Assembly (NCBI RefSeq): GCF_029873635.1
Contig: NC_080420.1
Coordinates: 51,847,457 to 51,911,456 of the forward strand
DNA: 64,000 nucleotides
DNA from: Malania oleifera
Taxonomy: Eukaryota > Streptophyta > Magnoliopsida > Santalales > Ximeniaceae
Direction: 5' to 3'
Part shown: positions 33,650 to 44,050 of the stretch, one piece after another
Numbering within the stretch: position 1 is the first letter of the stretch
How the letters are laid out: each line of letters begins with the position of its first letter
Notes under the pieces: generated by a model
Told to the model about the DNA's origin: nothing
Database searches by the model: none
What the model saw: only the letters and a program-made list of their open reading frames with translations
Made by a program: the position numbers and the translations under genes

Positions 33650-35719
33650 TGTTGACTTTCCGAGTCTAAACCTTTTTTGATAATGACAAAACACAATTAT
33701 TTCATCCGTGCATTGAGCCTTTTTAGCAAGATCCTTATTTAGTACGCACGGATGATACGAATGCTATGGAAGCCATAAGAAACTTGAAGCGCATACGACC
33801 TGACATATTCCATGAAATTAAAAGAGCAAAAGGATGAAGATACCTTAAATTTTTAGTTGTAATGTGTGTTTAGTTCCACTTGTATTTACATATTTCATAA
33901 GATATAATTGAGAGCTTGAATATGACCTTAGATTGACCATAGGACCTCCAAGTAGCATGAAATACGTTTTTCATAAAATGCCTTACTTATACAAATGTTT
34001 TAAAATGGTTTTGAAGTTAAAAGAAGGCAAAAACTAATTTTTACAAAGGGGTTAGTTGACTGACCAACCGACCAGACAGTATAAATGAGCATTTTTCTCA
34101 ATCCATAACTTCTTAGCCTAACAAGTGTTCAACATGAATGTTGTGATATTTTCTCGTAGCTTTTTTTTGATACTAGGAATGTCCAATTTGGAATCATATA
34201 AAAAAAGTTATGTCCAAAACACTGAAAGCTGTACATAACAAAAAATTCCCTTCATGTTTCTTATGTCACATTGATGGGCATTTTTCTTAATCCATAACTT
34301 CTTATCTTAAAATGTGTTCAACATTAAAGTTGTCGTATTTTATCCTAAATTTCTGTTGACACCAAGAACGTCCAATTTGGAGTTCTATAGTAAAAGTTAT
34401 GTCCAAAACACTTAAGGTTGCTTGCGTAGAACGTCAATTAAGCATGGATACGTGCAGAATTTTCTTGATTAAATTGATCCAACGGCCAGAACTTAACCTA
34501 AGGCCGAGAACACCTTTAAATGGGACCTCTAAACCCTAGATCATGAGTTTTTGCCTACCTCTTGAGAGTTTTGAGCAAATTGCTAAGCTTTTGCATACTT
34601 TGCCTACACTCAATGAAGTTCAAACATCTTTTGGGCATTCTCTTAACTTGACAAAGGGCATTCATGCACACATCTTAATAGCACATTTGATATTGAAGTT
34701 TGGTATACAAGGTTTTATATCTGAGCATTTAATCTTCATTGTAAAATTTTTTCTTCTCTCATATTTCTATTTAATATTTTATTAAGAGAGCAAGAACCTT
34801 AAGTTTCATATTTTTGTTTGAAAAATCTTATGGGAAAAGTTCATTCTAGGACTTTAAAATCTTTGAAGCATTCTTGATTTTATTTTTATTCAAAGATTTA
34901 ATATTCTTTTAATTGTGCCAAAAGTTATTTGAGAAAACCCTAGATCTCCAACACATATTATTTAAAAAATAAATTTTTGGAGATATTTGCATTGGGTGTA
35001 GATCCTTGAGAAAACTCATCATACATATTTTTATATACAAAGATCATATATTTGATTATTATTGAAATCATCACGTACATTCATTGAGCTTCAAGTTATA
35101 TATTATGAATGTGTTTTAGGAATTTTATTGTGCTCATTAACTTGTTCAGAAACATCTGAGTGTTCAGGAATTTTATCAATTTATTGTATTAACGGTTCGG
35201 GTTGTATACCGGGGAGGAGGAAGCTGTGCCTCTTATAAGCAGCAGAGTAGGAGGACACTGTGTCTCTTGTAAGCAGTGGAGTACAAGGATGCTACGCATC
35301 TTGTAAGCAGCAGTTTGTAACGGGAAGCTTCATCCGGGTTTAGGGAGCAGATTAGTGGAATCCTTGGTGTTTTGCCCAAGGCGAGGACGTAGGCTAGGTT
35401 TGGCCGAACCTCATTGAAAATTTGGCATCTGTGCTCTCTCTCTATCCCTATTTATATTTTCGCACTTATATTCATATTATACCTATTGCGCATGGTTTAA
35501 ATATTGGTATATATGAATATCTAAAATACGTGAGAATAATTGGGCAATACTGAATTAATTGAGATATCCACTGATTAAATCAATTAAGTTGTATAATATT
35601 GAAATCAGTGTATATCCAAGTTTGTGCTTGTATGTTTGGGTTTTCAATTAAGGATTGAAGTACCAAAATATTTTTAAATACCCAATTCATCCCCTTTTGG
35701 GACTACACCTAAATTAACA
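33650..35719 (+). repeat. Second solo LTR in copia A integrase
   Basis: It begins TGTTGACTTTCCGAG at 33650 and ends CACCTAAATTAACA at 35719 (2070 bp). Flanks GGACT and GGACC form a one-mismatch 5-bp target duplication, and copia B shows the uninterrupted site as CAGGGACCTATTC. The LTR contains a 189-bp direct duplication (about 34087-34440), a triple 34-bp repeat (35213-35315) and the group phrase GGCGAGGACGTAGGC near 35380. It belongs to a different subfamily from the LTR at 31361. Confidence 0.88.
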
Positions 35720-36200
35720 GGACCTATTCTTTCTCTCAACTACACCGTTTTGTTGTGGGGCCCTAGGTGCAGAGAAATTATGAGATATATCATATGAATC
35801 ACAAAACTCCTCCATATCCTTGTTTTTAAATTCTATACCCTTATCACTTCGAATGTGTGATATTTTGTATCATTTTTCATTCTGAATTTTCCTACAGAGT
35901 TTGGTAAACTATTCATATGTTTTTTAATTTTATGTGCAAGAAATATCCATGTGAATTTAGAATAGTCATCTACAATAACGAAGGCGTATGATTTTCCTTC
36001 TAGACTCCGAATTTGATTAGAACCAAATAAATCTAGGTGCAACATTTGAAGTGGCCTAGTAGCGGAGATGATTTTCTTTTTATTAAAGCTAGATTTAGTT
36101 TGCTTATCCAACTGACATGCATCACAAAATTTATCTTTCATAAACTGTCTTTGGCAAGCCTTTGACTAATTTATTTTTGACTAGCTTTGACAATAAATTC
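35720..36200 (-). pseudogene. Integrase core of copia A
   Basis: The minus-strand reading at 36141-35833 gives FCDACQLDKQTKSSF, the C..C half of the zinc module, LQMLHLDLFGSNQIRSLEG with the first catalytic aspartate, and YAFVIVDDYSKFTW. The remaining core is frameshifted (NSVGKFRMKN instead of the usual run) and the third catalytic part lies beyond the insertions to the left. Confidence 0.85.
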
Positions 36201-36720
36201 ATGTTGGCATGCCTTAGTATCCTATGCCAAAGCTAGCTAGCCTCATTTATAGCAGAAAAACATTTCACATGTTGGGAGGCTAAGTTATCAAAACTAGTAG
36301 TATAGAAATTTTCATGGCGTTCAATAGAAAAAAAATTTTTATTTTCAGATATGTTCTTCATGGTGCATTTATCATGCTCAAAGGAAACCCTATAGCCTCT
36401 ATCACATAACTAATTTATGCTCAACATATTATGTGTCAAACCATCTACTAGTAAAACATTATCAATGACTAGAGAGGGTTCCTTACCGACCTTACCAACC
36501 CTGATGATTTTGCCTTTTGCATTGTCCTTGAAGGTCATGAATCCCCCATCTTTAGGTGTAATGGAAGCGAACTTGGCCTATCGATTGTCATGTGTCGTGA
36601 GCAGCTACTGTCCATGTACCATTTGTCCTTGGTGGAGGACAACCTTAAGCACATTTGCAAAGAGCATTCAAATGACTACTCTTGGTACCCAATTTCTTTT
36701 AGGTCCATAGGGGTTAGTGC
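36201..36720 (-). pseudogene. GAG-pre-integrase and protease of copia A
   Basis: On the minus strand DKWYMDSSCSRHMT is found at about 36627-36586, the copia protease active site (usual D-S-G-C-S) with Gly changed to Ser, which should abolish catalysis. The region between 36480 and 36201 reads as the pre-integrase domain, with LLVDGLTHNMLSI and LWHRMLRHAN-like text broken by stops. Confidence 0.78.
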
Positions 36721-37559
36721 TTGAATCTCCTTTAACTCTCCAAACTTTCTTAATTTTCACATCTCAATTTTTTAATGGATAGTCAAATTCTATATGGCCT
36801 TTTCTTTGACATTTGAAGCACGTTATATGCATGTTGAAGTCTTTAGATGGGATATGCAATTTTGACTCAAGAACAAAATGTCCCAAATAAATATTTTTCC
36901 GCCTCTTGTTTTCTATTCCGTTAAAACCAAGGCCTTCTTTATCAAGTGAACTTCTCTGGGCCCCAAGGATTTTTTCAAAGTTATTTTGGCCCTTCGTGAA
37001 TTTGTAAATGATTTTGGAGTTATTCTCCAAATTTTTTTCAAGACCAGCAATTTTCAAATTTTTTTTTTTTGTAAAGTAGAATGAAATGTTTTTCTTATTT
37101 CAAAAAGTTTTGACAAATTCTTGCATTTTTTTTTTTTTCAAATCAATATTTTTTTTAGACATTTTATCAAGCAATTTATGAACACGAATATGTTTAACTT
37201 GAAATTCTTTATATGTAGGCATGCTATTAATATTAGATTCATCACTAGAATAATAAGATGATATAGAACTAGAAGAACATACCTTGTGGTCACTGTGTGC
37301 CATCAAGCACATATTAGCGACCTTATTGTCGCTGGTCTTAGTGTCTGAGTCGCTGGTACAATGTCTATCCCAAGATATGCTCGCTTTCATTGCCCTTTTC
37401 TTCTTTTTTGAGTTCATTTTCAGTAGCGGGCAATCTAGAATAATATGTCTAGCTTCATTACAATTGTAACAAGTGAGAGGATTGATTTTTTATTTCTTCT
37501 ACTCGGCTCTCCCTTTTTAGATTTTGAGTTTCGAAACTTTATAGATGATTTCCCATTCT
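36721..37559 (-). pseudogene. Gag of copia A: zinc knuckles and coiled coil
   Basis: Two CCHC-type knuckles are visible on the minus strand: CYNCNEARHIILDC near 37480-37440 and CFKCQRKGHIEFDY near 36826-36785, the latter with Tyr at the last zinc position. Between them lie an acidic/serine stretch (SSISSYYSSDESN), PTYKEFQVKHIRVH and a Lys-rich coiled coil. This is the SIRE-like gag C-terminal layout. A Tekay-like LTR at 37560 separates it from the N-terminal gag part at 39520. Confidence 0.8.
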
Positions 37560-39519
37560 TATGAAGACCTACTTAATTTCAACATTTTTTTATACAATAA
37601 AACCCAACAGATCATAATCCACCTGGACATGTGGGTACTAGGGATATATCAAAAGTACAGTACAAAAGCCAAAGTAGCAGGAAAACATAAAATCATATAC
37701 ATAAATACACAATCATCTATCACAATACTAGAGTTACTACAACTACTGTATTTATACACACACAATACACATCCCAAAAGATATCTTAGGGCCATCCCAC
37801 AAAATACATCTGACCTTATCAAAACACTTACCCTTCTGGAAGGGTAGATCGATAGTACTAGATCAGCGGGGCTTTACCCGTCCTCCTATCAGGGGCTCCT
37901 GAAATGTTTATAAAATTCGGGGTGAGATACCTCTTAGTAAGGGAAATAAACTAATACTAGTGTGTGGCAACATGAGCATTTCTGTGATATACATATAATC
38001 ATAAACATAACCAGTTAAACTATATATATATCATTTCTGGGAAAACATGTATAATCAACATGGCAGAACATAATGGTTTTCATAACATAATTCATCTCAT
38101 ATAAATAATAATACGAAAACAATCCTGGTAGGTTAGTTGGCTGTTGTCATGTATTACCCCACATGACTGGGTTGTGTGGCCCGAAGGTGGGACCTGACAA
38201 TGGTTGGCCAACCACTGCCAAGTCAAAAGTACAATTTATAAGTCTGGTGGGTCTGCTAGACCTGGTCCGTACACCAGGGGCGCTCACACACTTCTTAAAA
38301 ATCACATCGACCATCCAATCTCATACCACTCTATACAACGGCGTTAACACAAATATCATGATCATGATGACCATGAACACATAGCAACGGTACCGTGTAA
38401 GTGCTAGCCTAGACTAAGCCAACCAGGTTCTGATATCATATAGCATATACTGAAATTGTGATACATGGATATTTCATACCATTAATTATCAAATCAATCA
38501 TATCATTTTGCATATATATGTATAACATGAAAATCATCTGTCCGTACGCTGGTATTTCACATTTTACCATAGGTCGGCCCGTACGTCGGCAAATCATATC
38601 CATAACACAGCCCGTACGCTGGAAAATTATTTCCATAGCTCGGCCCGTACGCCGGCAAATTATATCCATAGCACAGCCCGTACACTGGCAAATCATTTCC
38701 ATAATTCGGCTCGTATGTCGGCAAATCATACACATAGCTCGGTCTGTACACTGGCAAACATATATAAAAATCTTAGCCCATACACAAGTTTTTCATTATA
38801 AAAATCCATATTATTAACACATTCTCAGAAAATAGTATTTCATAACAATTTCCACTCATGCCACACTAAACAGGTTTTTCGTATATTTAACATACAATCA
38901 TTTTTAATACTATTTTCCTAAATATAAATTATATATAAATATATTTATTTCCCCGAAATCAAATGCTATAATATTATACATACTTTTCATAAAATACTAG
39001 TTTAGTTTATCCCCTTACCTGAGTCATGAAAAGCCCCTAGGAGAAATACTCCTTCACCCGCAGGGTTCCTCGTTCAACACCCTGAAAACAACATTCCCTA
39101 GAACTAAAGTTCAGTATTACTACACGTACAACACTTTCTACAACTGTCAAATAACCAAATACTGAGTAGAAAGCCTTACCCTGAATTTGGGATGGTTTCC
39201 AACTCAGCCCCACCTACGATCCGCCCCAGCAGATTTGCAGAGAACTTTCCCAGGAGGGTCGTGGTGGCTTTAGATCGTCAAACCGGTGGAACTTTCCCAG
39301 GATTCATTGACAAGCCACGTCATCTCATCGATGAGGTCATGAAGACAACATTTCGACGAGTCCTCTCTCTTCGTTGATGAAATTCAGAATCCCCAAACTC
39401 TCGCTCGGTATTTTCTGGCCAACGAATCCTGTCCTCATCGACGAGCTCCTCTTATACCCTCATCGACGAATCCCCTGTGTTCGTTGACATGGAGTTGAAA
39501 AATTCTCCAGGTTATTACA
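37560..39519 (-). repeat. Solo Ty3/Tekay-like LTR 1 inserted in copia A gag
   Basis: In minus orientation it begins TGTAATAACCTGGAG at 39519. ATTCT lies directly on both sides (37555-37559 and 39520-39524), a 5-bp target duplication, and copia B shows the empty site as CTGTTCTTCCTAAAG. Length about 1.96 kb. The LTR carries TCGTCGACGA-like motifs at 39340-39490 near its start, a 33-bp minisatellite at 38545-38757, and a GGTATCTCACCCCG phrase near 37930. There is no internal region, so it is a solo LTR. Tekay affinity is inferred from the TGTAATAACC start and LTR size. Confidence 0.78.
38545..38757. repeat. 33-bp minisatellite within LTR 1
   Basis: About six units of a GGCCCGTACGYCGGCAAAT-type motif repeat every 33 bp, alternating between two slightly different versions. 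The 33-bp period gives repeating 11-residue open frames on both strands, which are not genes. Confidence 0.85.
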
Positions 39520-39872
39520 ATTCTTCTTAAAGAACCTGTTGAATTTCTTGGTCAGCAGTGCCATGTCTTCGTCTAGCTCCTCATTAATGTCTTCATTAGA
39601 GCTACTGGTGGATGCTTTTAATGCAGTCATTTTCTTTGTTTTGTACTGCTTACCCATTCTTTCATTTATTGCCATTTCATAAGTGATGAGCAACTGAATA
39701 AGCTCATCCAGTGTCATCATCTTTAAGTTCCTTCCTTTAGCTATGATAGTAGCTTTTTCTTCCCACACAGGTGGTAGGCCCCTAAGAACTTTTCTGATCA
39801 TTTCATAGGTAGGATAGGTCTTACCAAGAGAATGCAATGAGTTAGTGATATGTTTGAATCGAGTGTACATGC
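39520..39872 (-). pseudogene. N-terminal gag part of copia A
   Basis: Minus-strand text MYTRFKHITNSLHSLGKTYP, then YEMIRKVLRGLPPVWEEKAT, GRNLKMMTLDELIQLLITYE and LTKKFNRFFKKN. This matches the UBN2-type gag of SIRE-like copia elements and the gag of copia C at 59840-60240. The frame would continue into 37559 if LTR 1 were absent. The 5' part is lost because LTR 2 starts at 39873. Confidence 0.85.
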
Positions 39873-40231
39873 TGTAATAACCCAAACCCATAAAATAAAA
39901 AAAGAATAAATAAAAGGAAAGGGGAAATTAATAAAGAGAAAAGAAATTTTAAAAGGGCATCAAGCAGGGACTCGTCGACAAATTAGTTTTCTTCGCTAAC
40001 AAACATCCTTCTTGGTTTCATTAAAGAATACATGTGTCTTGTGGACAAGGAAATACCGAGAGGAGGGAAAATTCAGGTTTTTAAATGCTTCATTGATGGA
40101 CCCCGATTTTCTCGTCGATGAATGTCATTCCTCGGTTTGTCGACGAACCTTTTAGACTCATCGACGAACGCCAAATTATAAAGAGGCATGGATCCATTTT
40201 TAGCGTAAAATTTCTCTCTCCTCTCGCTCGC

Positions 40232-40273
<42 letters not shown>
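40232..40273. repeat. (CT)n microsatellite
   Basis: About 21 CT units just after the TATA-like box of LTR 2, probably in the transcribed leader. Confidence 0.95.
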
Positions 40274-40275
<2 letters not shown>

Positions 40276-40764
40276 GGGTTCAGCCCTACCACTTTCTCTC
40301 TTCAATTTTGGCCCGAAATTATCCTGATTCGATAACCAAAAGCACCACGACGTTCATAGGGCATTTCTTTCCAAGTTAGCCGGAGCAGAAACTTGATATG
40401 GAGTTCTTAGGAACCACTCTAAAATTAGCATAAATAGGATATTTTTAATATTAAATTAATTATTGGGAATGTGTGGGCCTAGGAGATGTTAAATGATAAA
40501 TATTTGGGGGTTGAACTAATTAAGTAAGGATTTTTGGAATATAGGGTTCCGTTTTCCATTCGTTTTAGGCATAGCTTCGAGGAACATGTAAAGGGAATAA
40601 AATTATACATGGCTTTTTATTAAATTTGAATTGGTTATTTTTGGGTATAAGAACCATATAATTTTAGTATGATTTTCTGAACAATTTATTCAATTTAAAA
40701 TAATGATTTTTATTATAAATCTTAATTGGGAAAAACCGTGTGACATGAAAATAATCCTTTTTAA

Positions 40765-41175
40765 TTAACTGGTTGTAAATACTGTATGGTTGTGAATATG
40801 GTCTGCTTGCTAGTGCTATTTGGATGTGAGTACTGCCTGGATGTGAATACTGATTGGTTGTTGATATTGTCTACTTGTGAATATTGTTTGGCTGTGAACA
40901 TTGTTTGATGGTGAATATGGGTTGATTGTGAATATTGTTTGCTGTGAGTGTAAACGTATGAGGGAGTACATAACTTCCCTCTGTGGGTCACGTACAATGG
41001 AGTACGTAGATGCTCTACGTGGGCCACGTACAGTGGAGTACGTAGCTGCCCTACGTGGGTCACGTACAATTGAGTACGTAGTTACCCTACGTGGGCCGCG
41101 TATAGTGAAGTATGCAGCTGCCCTATGTGGGCCACGTACTGGGAAGTACATAGTTGCTTTGAGTGGGTCACATAC
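40765..41175. repeat. Two adjacent minisatellites within LTR 2
   Basis: At 40765-40945 a degenerate unit of about 20 bp (TGGATGTGAATACTG-like) recurs roughly eight times. At 40975-41175 a 36-bp unit (GTGGGCCACGTACAGTGGAG plus TACGTAGCTGCCCTAC) recurs about five to six times. Both give periodic open frames with no biological support. Confidence 0.85.
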
Positions 41176-41638
41176 TGGATCAATGGATTGTATTATATTC
41201 CGTGTGGATGAACTATGGTGTATATGTTTGCAGACTATGTGGGATGATTGATGTGAATGTGTGTATATATTGGTATGTGAACTTAAATGCATGAATATTT
41301 ATGGAAAAGTAAATTTCTCCGCTTGAGGGCTTATTATGAAAGATGAGTGCCCTAATCGGTATCAGTTCTAGTCACACCCGAATCCAAGGGTACGGTTACA
41401 AATGGTATCAAAGTAGAGTGAAGGTACTTGTATGGGCGTGTAATCTTTGCAATCCTTGGAAACTTTCTCTATAAATATTGGTATTGGTTGTATGAATACA
41501 GTCTGTGTGCACCTTGCCATTTATTATGATTAATGGATGAGTTTATTATATATATAACTCTTCTGCCATACATTGCTATAGTTAATTTTTTATTTATTGG
41601 GAGGTCTCTCACCCTAATAAATTATTATCTGTTAGATT

Positions 41639-43524
41639 TGTTGTAATCCCAAGAGGGGGGTGAATTGGTATTTTAAAAGTTAATATCCTAGGTCAATCAA
41701 CCAGCATCAGTATTACACAAACCTAAGGTCAATCTAGTGCAGATAAAATAAATCAATGTATATTCAATGGAAATTAAACTGCACAAGTAATCTAATTAAG
41801 CATGCACAAAAAAGTTGTAAGGAGAGATGACACCAGATATGTTATCGAGGTTCGGCAAATTTCCTATTACCCCGCCTTGGCTCACAAGCACAAGGATTAC
41901 ACTAAGGCTCACTTTACGGGTGGAGCGGCACCTAATTACAATCAAGTCAATCCACACAGGGCTGACCTCTACCTTTACAACAAATCCTTTCGAACTGGAT
42001 TACTGCCCCCTCAGGCAACGCCTGGAATACAAAAAAATCGCAATATAATTTGCGTACAAATATTATGCTTCTTAATCAAGTAGATTTCCACCAGTAATAA
42101 TCAAAGCACTTCAATAATGTATGAATAATAAGCTCAATGGTGTATATGTGCATTCAACACTTAAAGTAAAGATTATCTCAAATTTAAGCACAAGAGTGTA
42201 TCTACAAGATAATCTTTGAAAACTATGTATAGAGAAAAATCTCAATCACAATTTTAGGGTTTCAAAGATTTGTACCAAGAGTAATATGAATATCGCAAAA
42301 ATATTTTCTCAATATCAAAGCACAAAGAGATATTCAAGTCTAAGCTTGTAAAATGATTTTTGCACAAACAAAAATATGAGCTAAGGTGTCTTGCAATATG
42401 AGTGCAAAGACCCACAAGCTCTAAGTTTTCCCACTCAAAAGATTTATTAAATTAAATATGGAGGAGAAACTAAGCTTAACCCTCAATCAAAAAATCAACA
42501 ATGCAATGAACAAATGAGGGTTTCTAGCAACAACACACATTGAATACAACACTCACAAAGCTAGATTTCTCAAAGGAATGGTAGTATATGAGTGTATAGG
42601 GCTTGTACGAGAAGATAGGGCTTAGGAAATTTCAGGGGATTTTTTGCTTAATCAATGTGTTAATTAGGTTCTAATCCAAGCAAATGAACCCCTATATATA
42701 ATGAAGGTTAAAATTTTAACCATTGGGGATACACAGGGAAAATTAACCCTATTTAACTTAAAATAACCATGGTATAAATTAGGAGAACCTGAGAGTTTCG
42801 AGCGCTTGACCCTCGGTTCGATCGCCCGAACAGACACAACAGGAAAAGTGACTTTTCAAGGTTTGGGTGCCTGAATAAGGGTTCTGTTTGCTAAGCCGAG
42901 GCAATTTTCCAAAAGTCCATGATTCGATCGCCTAGTATCTAGTTTGGTTTGCCAAACTTACATATTCGGTAGCCCGAGGCAGTTTTGAACGCGATTGTTC
43001 TGGCTGCCGAGTTAGTAGAAAAGGTTAGAGTGGACGTTCGGTTGACCAAGGATGGTGGTGCCCTTTTTAGTTGGGTCGCCCAAAGTTTGGTCAACTGTTT
43101 GAACTTTCAACGGTTCGGTCGCCTGAGGCAATTTAACTTGCCTAGTTTGGTCACCCGAAACCCTTATGATTTAGCCTTTTAAGTTGTGATTTAAGTTAGT
43201 TGATTCCCTTGATATTATATTTGATCTTGGGGACTATTTACATGTAAGTGCAAGGACCTAGGGTCATTCTAAGGTCTTTGAGCTTATTAATTCCTACATG
43301 CATGATATGCAATAAATATTATAGGCCTTTTCTATTTTACTATTATAGACCCGAATTGAACATAATATTAATTACAATGAATGAATCTTCAGGGTCTTTA
43401 TTCTTCAAGTCTTCATACGCCATCAAGTGATCTTACTAATATAAACCTACACACAAACTTGATAGACATTAAATACCTGAGTATTTGTCATAATCAAAAC
43501 CGGGTATAACCTATTAGGTCAATA
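41639..43524 (-). repeat. 3' LTR of SIRE-like copia element B
   Basis: The plus strand runs from TGTTGTAATCCCAAGAGG at 41639 to CTATTAGGTCAATA at 43524, so in minus orientation the LTR starts TATTGACC (a mutated TGTTGACC). Length 1886 bp. A minus-strand TATA (CCTATATATA seen on plus) is at 42691, and a GTTCGGGCGACC-type motif array lies at 42800-43160. The start GACCTAATAGGTTATACCCGG is close to that of the solo LTRs at 31361 and 50714, so these three form one subfamily. Confidence 0.85.
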
Positions 43525-43547
43525 TTCACCCCCTTTTTGATGATGAC
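43525..43547 (-). other. Polypurine tract of copia B
   Basis: Minus strand TGTCATCATCAAAAAGGGGG followed by TGAA and the LTR start. Same layout as in A, D and E. Confidence 0.8.
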
Positions 43548-44050
43548 AAATACATCATGTAAAAGTGGGTACAACCTTGAAAGGCTTCCCTTGTCAATAT
43601 GCATAATGAGAAGTTTAAATATTTAAAGTTCAAAAACAATGTTAGAAAAGTACCCAATTTTGCCCCTTCTACCCCTTTTGGCAATAGTAAAAAGGGTTAC
43701 TGTAAGTATAAGGCACATAACTTGGGCATTGAGTATGAATCATTTATATGCAGGATATGATTGGGAAAGTTTTAGAAATTTTGGCAGCATGCCATTTGAA
43801 AATAGAGCATTTTCCCATAAATACCTGTATAGAAATGACCTAATTGAGTTTTAAATGAACAATTTATCTACAACAACCAACTCAAACAGTTCAGTATGAT
43901 CAAGATGGAAAACATAATTATAACTATCAACATGCAAGAAATATGACAGTCATGCATTTCACAAACACATACAAACTCATAAAGTATAAAGCAATAATAG
44001 AATTAAAGTTCAGAGTCGTATGTTTTCTATGTTAAGAAGCTTCCCCTAAG
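43548..44050 (-). other. 3' untranslated spacer of copia B
   Basis: No coding motif seen. As in copia A, there is no accessory ORF between RNase H and the PPT. Confidence 0.5.

Larger units (their letters stand above)
39873..41638 (+). repeat. Ty3/Tekay-like LTR 2, right end missing
   Basis: It begins TGTAATAACCCAAAC at 39873, the same start as LTR 1 but in the opposite orientation. Shared order with LTR 1: TCGTCGACGA-like motifs (39965-40170), a minisatellite (36-bp units, 40975-41175), and a GGAGGTCTCTCACCC phrase at 41600. A TATA-like ATTATAAAGAGG is at 40176 and a (CT)n run at 40232-40273. By comparison with LTR 1 about 0.2-0.3 kb of its end is missing, cut by LTR B at 41639. Confidence 0.72.

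Noticed and set aside
34543..34785. 80-codon frame in the solo LTR at 33650
   Set aside because: Within the R/U5 part of an LTR; no motif, and no reason to expect coding sequence there.
38436..38817. Periodic 11-residue protein repeats on both strands
   Set aside because: Translation of the 33-bp LTR minisatellite. Open in several frames because the period is a multiple of three.
40761..41292. Periodic 12-residue repeats, 158- and 116-codon frames
   Set aside because: Translation of the 36-bp LTR minisatellite, not a repeat protein.
41400..41420. TGGTATCAAAGTAGAG as a primer-binding site after a TTACA end
   Set aside because: Comparison with LTR 1 shows LTR sequence (GAGGTCTCTCACCC phrase at 41600) continues past this point, so it is probably inside LTR 2.
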